10,698 nucleotides of DNA, taken from NCBI RefSeq assembly GCF_963548695.1, contig NZ_CAUUWA010000074.1, forward strand, positions 1 through 10,698, written 5' to 3'. A program made the position numbers and the translations under genes. Within the stretch, counting starts at the first letter, position 1, and the number at the start of each line of letters is the position of its first letter. This DNA comes from an uncultured Fretibacterium sp. GTDB lineage: Bacteria; Synergistota; Synergistia; Synergistales; Aminobacteriaceae. The notes below the pieces were generated by a model. That model saw only the letters and a list, made by a program, of their open reading frames with translations. It ran no database searches and had not been told where the DNA came from. Below are positions 1 to 6,500 of the stretch, one piece after another.

Positions 1-894
1 CAAAGAGTACTTGCCTGCCGCGGTAGTTCTCAACCTCGCCAAGCACCTCGCCCTCATCCGTTCCGTAGGTCACCGCTCGGGACGCCACGTCCTCCGCACT
101 CCACTTCGTGCCGTCGGAGAACTCAACCTCGTCCAGCTTGGTGTAGTCACTGCTGAAGTGTTCCTGTACCCTGACGCTGCCGCTCCCGTCCTTCAGCGAA
201 AGCGTCAGATCGTTCCCCCGGCGGGTCACCTCCAGGTCCTCCGCGGAGATACCCTCCCCGAACTTCAGGACATCCGTTTCCCGATCGCCGTAGTGGGAGT
301 AATTGTTGATAACATCGTGCCCATCGCCACGGTTGTACACGTACACGTCATTACCGTAGCCCCCCTCGAGGGTATCGTCCCCAGTTCCGCCGACAAGTAC
401 GTCGTCACCACTCTGGCCATACAGCTTGTCGTTCCCGCCTCCGGCATAGATCCTGTCGTTGCCGTTGAAATTTCCGTTCTTGCCAAGCTCCTCGCCCTCA
501 TCCGTTCCGTAGGTCACCGCACGAGACGCCACGTCCTCGGCGCTCCACTTCGTCCCATCCGAAAACTCCACCTCGTCCAACTCGTAGTAGTCATTCCTGA
601 AATGCTCCTGTACCCTGACGCTCCCCGTTCCGTCCTTCAGCGAGAACGTCACGTCGTTCCCACGACGGATCACCTCGAGGTCCTCCGCGGAGATCCCTTC
701 TCCGAACTTCAGACGGTCCTTTGCACCATTGTCATAATAATACGTGCTGGTGTCGATCGTGTCGTGCCCGTCTCCCTTGTTGTACACGTACGTGTCGCTC
801 CCGTAGCCCCCGACAAGATGGTCGTCGCCCGCTCCGCCGACAAGAACATCGTCTCCGTCCTGACCGTACAGCTTGTCGTCCCCGGCGTCGCCAT
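1..894 (-). repeat. RTX nonapeptide blocks and HCBP-related units of the left RTX gene
   Basis: Two RTX blocks with GGxGxDxxx turns are visible (DGDDVLVGGAGDDHLVGG at about 860-805, and GGGNDKLYGQSGDDVLVGG at about 450-390). Each is followed by an HCBP-related unit beginning LKFGEGISAEDLEV and ending in WSAEDVASRAV. RTX repeats bind calcium and fold into a parallel beta-roll once outside the cell. The first HCBP unit is of the VIRRGNDVTFSL type and the second of the VTRRGNDLTLSL type; the same two types occur in the lipase gene. Confidence 0.9.
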
Positions 895-2667
895 ACAAAT
901 ATCTCGTACCTTCCCGAGTCAAAACAAGGGTACTCCCCTGCCACGTGATGTCTCCCTCGAGGAAGTCCTTCAGCTCGGCTCCCTGCCCCTTCAGCTCCGT
1001 CCCCAGCTTCTGACGAAGCCCCAAAAACTCCGCATAGGCCTTCTCGGCGTCCGTCTGGGCCGGCGTCTCCACGCTCAATCCCAGCTTGCCCCGATAGCTG
1101 GCCCGCAACTCGGCCTCCTTCCGGCTGGTCTCCGCAGCCTGCTTAAGGCTCCTTTCAGTATTTGACGACATCTTACGGAGGCCCCAGAACTGTTCCAGCG
1201 CCGTCCGCGGGTCCGTCTTCGCCGCCTCCCCAAGCCACGCCAAGGCTGGGTCCATCAGGATGTCCACCTTACCCGGCTTCACGACGTTCCCTTCCGCATC
1301 CTTCTCCGGCTCCGTCACCTTGTACTCCACGCGCTCAAAGAACGGCTTCAAATGCGTCTGCGCCAGCAGCCCCGTCTCCATGTCGCGCACGAGGTCCGCG
1401 TAGAGCTCCTTCAGGATCGGCGCCGCCGTGTTGTTGGGGTTCGGCCCGTCCACACCGTTGAAGTTCTCGCCGAAGAACTTCTCCAGAAACGCCAGTTGCC
1501 GCGCGTCCATCTGGCCGCCGCGGCTTCCGGGCGCCAGTCCATCCACCCCAGCCCACTTCTGGATCAGGGGCTCGAAAATCCGCCCGCGCTTCGACGGGTC
1601 CTTCTCCGCCGCGTATTGCTCCACCAGTCCCCGCAGCGCACCACTTTCGTCGCGGACCATGGCCTGGCGCAGGTCGTGCATGTTCCCGAAACCCATGAGG
1701 TCGGGCAGCGCCGCGACGTCCTCCGGGACATCCAAATACTCTCCGGGAATGGAGTACATCGGGACGCTGTAGGGCAGTGTCTCCGCAATCGTGCCCTTGC
1801 TCCCGTCCTGCCACTCGAACGTGCCCTTGGCACGGATCGAGCCGCCCGACTTCCAGAGCGCACGGTCCGCCTCGCGCGCCTGGTCCTTCAGGGCCAGGAC
1901 CCGCTCCTCCCATGTCAGCTTCGCGAGGTCGCTCTGGGAAAGCGCGGGAGGCGTATTTCCGTTTACGGCCTCCGAGGCCAGACTCAGACTTTTGACTCCC
2001 GCATCGGCCAGGCTCGACATCTTCCCCTCGCCCGTCAAAACCTTCAGCGAGGCGTAGATCTCGTCGGAGGCGTCGATCTTCCCGTCCCCGTTGGAGTCGT
2101 ACGCCCTGAGGGCGTCGAAGCCCGTGAGGGCGATGGAACCGTCCGGCAGTGTCATGGCGTCGCCGAACAGCTCACTTCCGTCGTCCGCCTTCCCATTGAA
2201 GTTCTTGTCCAGCACCAGGAACGCATCCGTCTTGTCGATCCACCGCGTGAACTCGTGGAAGCCGTTGGCGTTGAGGTCGAAGAACGCCACGTTCTTCAGC
2301 TCTACCTTCCCGTCCTTGTTCAGGTCTAGGACCAAGGGGTCGGGGCGGGCGGGAGCAGGCTGTGGACCTTGCCAACGACTGGGAAAACACAGACAAAGAG
2401 GAGAACATCCGCATTGTGAAAAAAGAATATGCGCCCCCCAAGCGCCCCCAGCCCCAATCAATCCACCCAAAGCAGTGCCCAATGCCCCGCCTATGACTCC
2501 ACCCACATAACCACCAACATATGTTCCTAAAGGGCCTCCTAAAGATCCGTACCCCGCCCCCAATGCACATCCTTTCTGAATACCTTTTTTTGCCCCAAAT
2601 AATGCCCCCACTTCATCGCTTCCCAAAGTCCAGCTTCAAAGCCTGCACCGCAGCCACAACCTGCCAT
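1..2667 (-). CDS. Large RTX calcium-binding protein with glycine-zipper head; frameshifted near start, 3' end outside window
   Basis: Reading the minus strand from about 2605 to 1 gives one open frame of about 868 codons that leaves the window, so the C-terminus is missing. Numbering with the frameshift corrected: residues 21-80 are a dense GxxxG/GG glycine zipper; 86-94 hold four cysteines spaced CxCx3CxC; 112-121 read DPLVLDLNKDGK and open an EF-hand-like module that includes DKNFNGKADDGSELFG and DSNGDGKIDASDE. A helical domain follows (VAALPDL, QAMVRDESG), then a region without recognised motifs, then two RTX nonapeptide blocks each followed by an HCBP-related unit (LKFGEGISAEDLEV, VEFSDGTKWSAEDVASRAV). 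The head frame has a stop upstream; the only good start (ATG 2667, GAAGAAGG seven bases before it) is in another frame. One missing G in the run at 2605-2609 would join them. A GTG at 2611 in the long frame is a weaker alternative start. Likely a type I-secreted protein; the glycine zipper may insert into membranes (inference). Family assignment is firm, function unknown. Confidence 0.85.
537..835 (-). repeat. 299-bp stretch identical to 4563-4861 in the lipase gene
   Basis: Read base by base, 537-835 matches 4563-4861 without a difference (offset 4026). The match is broken by c/t at 536 and g/a at 836. It spans an HCBP-related unit and part of an RTX block. Identity at synonymous positions shows recent gene conversion or duplication rather than selection on protein alone. 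Confidence 0.9.
2605..2609 (-). other. Apparent frameshift in a G5 run near the start of the glycine-zipper RTX gene
   Basis: The frame starting at ATG 2667 reads 20 residues (MAGCGCGAGFEAGLWEAMKW) and, if continued, ends at a TAG after about 40 codons. The long downstream frame has a TGA a few codons before this run. Joining them with one extra G (G6) gives a seamless small-residue sequence, KWGALFGAKKGIQKG. This is either a real indel, a phase-variable homopolymer, or an assembly error. Confidence 0.6.
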
Positions 2668-2674
2668 CTTTACA

Positions 2675-2682
2675 CCTTCTTC
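2675..2682 (-). promoter_or_regulatory. Ribosome binding site for the glycine-zipper RTX gene
   Basis: GAAGAAGG lies seven bases before ATG 2667. The ATG further upstream at 2685 has only an A-rich run before it, so 2667 is the better start. This site is the main reason to think translation begins upstream of the frameshift. Confidence 0.5.
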
Positions 2683-2748
2683 CATTGTTTTTTTGAATAA
2701 CCGATTACTGAATTTAAGTGAATGTTTTCAGAACTAAAAATATGCTGC

Positions 2749-3180
2749 TTATTCTATTAAAACCGACCTCAACAAAAAATAGTCATCCCATCCCCACCTC
2801 AATAAAGCAGAACTACACCAAATAAATCTCCAATGAAAAAACAGTTCAGAAATAAAAAGCTCAGGGGAATAAACAGATATAATCCTGACAACAACTTTAT
2901 AAAACAATATATCCATTGCAATAATCAAAAAAAACGACAACATTCTTTTTATAATCTGCTTAACTGGATAGCCAAATATCATATATCTCAAGCACAGTGA
3001 AGAGAGCAAAGAAATTAACGAGCTTATAAAAAAGAACATGAAATACAGCATAAAGATTAGGTACAAATTCCCTTTCTGCCATAGCACCGCATAAAGATAA
3101 GCGGTTAAACCAGGTAACAAAAGATACTCTATCGTTATTCCCCTCCACTTCTCAAAGGGATCGCTCCTTTGTCTAAACAT
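2749..3180 (-). CDS. Small AT-rich integral membrane protein, family not recognised
   Basis: A 143-aa protein starting MFRQRSDPFEKWRG and ending RSVLIE. I chose ATG 3180 because GGGAGGGG sits five bases before it; a longer start at 3219 would add 13 residues but places the start inside a hairpin. Hydrophobic stretches at about residues 15-34, 38-63 and 79-103, and a weaker one at 107-125, predict three or four membrane helices. Basic residues cluster at the N-terminus and around 73-79 (VKQIIKR). Base composition is far more AT-rich than the RTX genes around it, suggesting separate origin. It lies 81 bases upstream of the glycine-zipper RTX gene, in the same direction with no obvious terminator between them, so co-transcription is likely. 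Function unknown; a protective or accessory partner for the downstream protein is inference from position only. Confidence 0.7.
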   Translation of the reverse strand: MFRQRSDPFEKWRGITIEYLLLPGLTAYLYAVLWQKGNLYLIFMLYFMFFFISSLISLLSSLCLRYMIFGYPVKQIIKRMLSFFLIIAMDILFYKVVVRIISVYSPELFISELFFHWRFIWCSSALLRWGWDDYFLLRSVLIE

Positions 3181-3185
3181 TTTTA

Positions 3186-3193
3186 CCCCTCCC
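3186..3193 (-). promoter_or_regulatory. Ribosome binding site deciding the start of the small membrane protein
   Basis: GGGAGGGG, five bases before ATG 3180. It favours the 143-aa form over the 156-aa form beginning at 3219. Confidence 0.6.
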
Positions 3194-3253
3194 AAAAAAC
3201 ACACAGCGCGAAGCAACATACCTCAATAATTTCAAGGTCGGCCGCTTCGCGCT
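3194..3253 (-). terminator. Hairpin plus T-run: intrinsic terminator or attenuator before the small membrane protein gene
   Basis: On the minus strand a perfect 10-bp stem, AGCGCGAAGC (3253-3244) with GCTTCGCGCT (3214-3205), encloses a 29-base loop that can form an extra ACCT/AGGT pairing. The stem is followed a few bases later by six Ts (3199-3194), giving the shape of a rho-independent terminator. It could end the upstream lipase transcript. Because the T-run abuts the ribosome site of the next gene, it could equally act as an attenuator. The spacing between stem and T-run (GTGTG) is slightly long for a strong terminator. Confidence 0.45.
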
Positions 3254-3571
3254 CGTCCGCAGGAATTCGTAGTTTGCCCAGGTCTGCGCGTCGCCGCGTC
3301 GCTCCCCATTACCCTTCCGAGTTCCAACCTATTCCATTTTTCGAAAATGAGATTTTATACTTCGTTCATCATATACGATTGAATCACAAAAACACATAAA
3401 TGTAAAGCGAACAAGAACGAATTCAAGAAAATGACTGCTGCAGCCGTTTCCTCATCTCTCCCGAAGCGCCTCGTTCGTATAGCGGCGGAAGGTGTCCAGG
3501 AAATAAAGGACTCCATCTCAATCCCAGCGTTCTGCCCCACACGGATAAAACTGATGTTCCATGGCAAATCC
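3254..3571. other. Gap between the lipase stop and the hairpin; no convincing gene
   Basis: About 320 bases follow the lipase TAG. The half nearer the lipase is GC-balanced and the middle AT-rich. A TATAAA on the minus strand (3359-3354) could be a -10 box for the small membrane gene, but I see no good -35 box at the right distance. Short open frames on both strands lack ribosome sites and are not supported. No insertion-sequence ends or tRNA are visible. Confidence 0.4.
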
Positions 3572-6500
3572 CTATGCCGCGCTCCTGGACAACTCGGCCT
3601 GATGGGCTCCCTTCTCGAAATGTTTCTCCAGGCCGGTCTCCGTCGATACGGAGAGTTTCACGACCTCCACGCCGGAGGAGCCGGACAGGAAGGTATCGCA
3701 GACCAGGCCGGAGTTCGGTTTCTCGAAGCTCAGACCCGCCAGGGCTACGTCCATGCCCAGCCGGGCAACCTCGAGGTCCACAGGGGCGGAGGGCTCGGAG
3801 GACACCGCCGCAAGGGACGAGCTGCAGCTCCAGCCTCCTGGTATCTCATCCTCCAGCCCGGACATGAACGACGGCGTGGAGAGGACTGCAAGCGACTCCT
3901 CGATTTCGGACTCCGAGAGCACCCTGGCATCGGCTCCCGACATTGCGGATAAGGGGGAAACGGCGGAAAACGCCTCCGGGGTTGCAGGAGCGCCTGCCGG
4001 TTCGGAAGAGGCCGCCGCATTCGTGTCCGTGCCCCGGGTCACCGCACGAGACGCCACGTCCTTGGCGCTCCACTTCGTCCCATCCGAAAACTCCACCTCG
4101 TCCAGCTCGTAGTAGTCATTCCTGAAATGCTCCTGTACCCTGACGCTCCCCGTTCCGTCCTTCAGCGAGAACGTCACGTCGTTCCCACGACGGATCACCT
4201 CGAGGTCCTCCGCGGAGATCCCTTCTCCGAACTTCAGACGGTCCTTTGCACCATTGTCATAATAATACGTGCTGGTGTCGATCGTGTCGTGCCCGTCTCC
4301 CTTGTTGTACACGTACGTGTCGCTCCCGTAGCCCCCGACAAGATGGTCGTCGCCCGCTCCACCGACAAGTACGTCGTCTCCACTCTGACCGTACAGTTTG
4401 TCGTTGCCGGCGTCGCCGTATACCGTGTCGTCACCGTTGCCGGCATAGACCTCGTCGTCTCCGCCGCCTGCATGGATCCTGTCGTTGTCACCGTAGTTTT
4501 CGGCATAGCCCAAAGCATCATTCCCGTCCGTTCCGTAGGCCACCGCACGGGACGCCACGTCTTCGGCGCTCCACTTCGTCCCATCCGAAAACTCCACCTC
4601 GTCCAACTCGTAGTAGTCATTCCTGAAATGCTCCTGTACCCTGACGCTCCCCGTTCCGTCCTTCAGCGAGAACGTCACGTCGTTCCCACGACGGATCACC
4701 TCGAGGTCCTCCGCGGAGATCCCTTCTCCGAACTTCAGACGGTCCTTTGCACCATTGTCATAATAATACGTGCTGGTGTCGATCGTGTCGTGCCCGTCTC
4801 CCTTGTTGTACACGTACGTGTCGCTCCCGTAGCCCCCGACAAGATGGTCGTCGCCCGCTCCACCGACAAGTACGTCGTCTCCACTCTGACCGTACAGTTT
4901 GTCGTTGCCGGCGTCGCCATATACCGTGTCGTCACCGTTGCCGGCATAGACCTCGTCGTCTCCACCGCCCGCATGGATCCTGTCGTTGTCACCGTAGTTC
5001 TCGGACTGACCCAAAACGTCATTCCCGTCCGTTCCGTAGGCCACCGCACGGGACGCCACGTCCTTGGCGCTCCACTTCGTCCCATCCGAAAACTCCACCT
5101 CGTCCAGCTCGTAGTAGTCATTCCTGAAATGCTCCTGTACCCTGACACTCCCGGAACCGTCCCTCAGCGAAAGCGTCAGATCGTTCCCCCGGCGGGTCAC
5201 CTCCAGGTCCTCCGCGGAGATACCCTCTCCGAACTTCAGGACATCCGTTTCCTTGACTAAGGTCCAGACGAAGTACGGCAGCGTGTATGTGCCCACAGGC
5301 TCCTTCATCGCGAGGTACGACGCACGGCACACGTCCGGCAGCTCGGAGCCGTACGTCGAAAGCACCGCCGCGTGCGACTCCACCTCCGACTCGTCCACGT
5401 ACTCGTACAGTCCCGCCGTCTTCAGCGCGAGGAAGAACTCGCCTATAGAACGCTTCGTCTGCTCCGGGTTCGAGACATTCTCACTGCCTATCTCCTCCAG
5501 CACCTTGCCGATGTGGATGCGGATGTTGCCGGATTCGTCCAGGCTGCTGTCCAGTGTCGCAAGGACCTCCTTGTAGTGGCTTTGGCACAGCAGGTCGCCA
5601 TACAGGTACAACGATATCTCCTCGTAGTTGCGGCGCAGCTCCCGCCAGCCTTCGGCCGAAGGGTTTCCGTACGACCGCTTGTTACCGTAGAACTTCTTCA
5701 TGAAGCCAAGCCAACCGTCATAGGGAACGCTCTCTACGTCCGAGACCTCCGACCACTTCAGCAGGATCTGCTCCAGAAGCGAACGGCGCGCCACCGAGTC
5801 CTTCTCCCCCGCAAACCGCTCCGTCAGCTTCCTCAGCTCCCCGCTCCCGTCCCGGACCATCGCCTGGTGCAGAGAGTACAGAAAACCGCGCTGCGGCAGG
5901 TCCGGCAGCGCGGCCACCTCGTCGGGCTCGTCCAACTTCTCCTCAGCCAGGGAGTGAATCGTGTCACGCTCCAGCAGAAACTCGCTGACACGGCCCCGCT
6001 CTCCGTCCTTCCACGTAAAGCGGCCCGTGCGCACGATCTGGTTCCCGTTCTCGTCCTCCGTCCGATGGTCCGAGTACCGCAGGTCTATCGACTCGATCCC
6101 CGTCTCCTCGAGCGTCGAGAGCTCGTGGTCCTCGAACTTTCCGTTCCCGTCCTTGTCCGACCACACCCGCAGGCGGCCGAACTCTTCGTCAGACGCATCG
6201 ATCTTCCCGTCCTTGTTCGAGTCCAGATCCGCAAGCGCCTGAAAACCGCTCGACGCCACGCGGCCGTCCGACATCACCGTGTGGTCCCCAAAGAGCTCCC
6301 GCCCCGACGTGATCTTTCCGTCCCCGTCACGGTCCATGGCAAGAAAACCGTCCCCGGACGCCGCCCACGACGCACGCTCCGCCACACCGTTGGCGTCCAG
6401 GTCGAAGTAACGCTTGCCCGCCGTCGTGCTCACCTTTCCATCCCGGTTCAGGTCCAGGATGAGCGGATCGACGCGAACCTGCGACGGGCTCACCTCCTGA

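Noticed and set aside
11..1165. Plus-strand open frame of 384 codons
   Set aside because: It is the mirror of the RTX/HCBP coding frame. It repeats with the same period, has no ribosome site, and its translation is low-complexity Val/Leu/Arg without domains.
1335..1913. Minus-strand open frame of 192 codons
   Set aside because: Out of frame with the RTX protein, whose motifs (QAMVRDESG and others) run through the same bases. The translation is Gly/Arg-rich, without domains.
1352..2329. Plus-strand open frame of 325 codons
   Set aside because: Antisense to the EF-hand and helical region of the left RTX gene. High GC keeps it open by chance.
2172..2570. Minus-strand open frame of 132 codons beginning MCIGGGVRIF
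   Set aside because: It lies one frame off the glycine-zipper and EF-hand reading, which is far more protein-like. Its end is Arg-rich shadow.
3355..3567. Minus-strand open frame of 70 codons after the lipase stop
   Set aside because: No ribosome site, no recognised motif, and its hydrophobic end is explained by AT-rich intergenic DNA.
4020..5241. CRISPR-like array
   Set aside because: The repeat period is 501 bp and protein-coding throughout, with no short repeats and unique spacers.
4127..5260. Plus-strand open frame of 377 codons with internal repeats
   Set aside because: The repeats are the 501-bp tandem repeat of the lipase gene read from the other strand. It is an open shadow because the period is a multiple of three.
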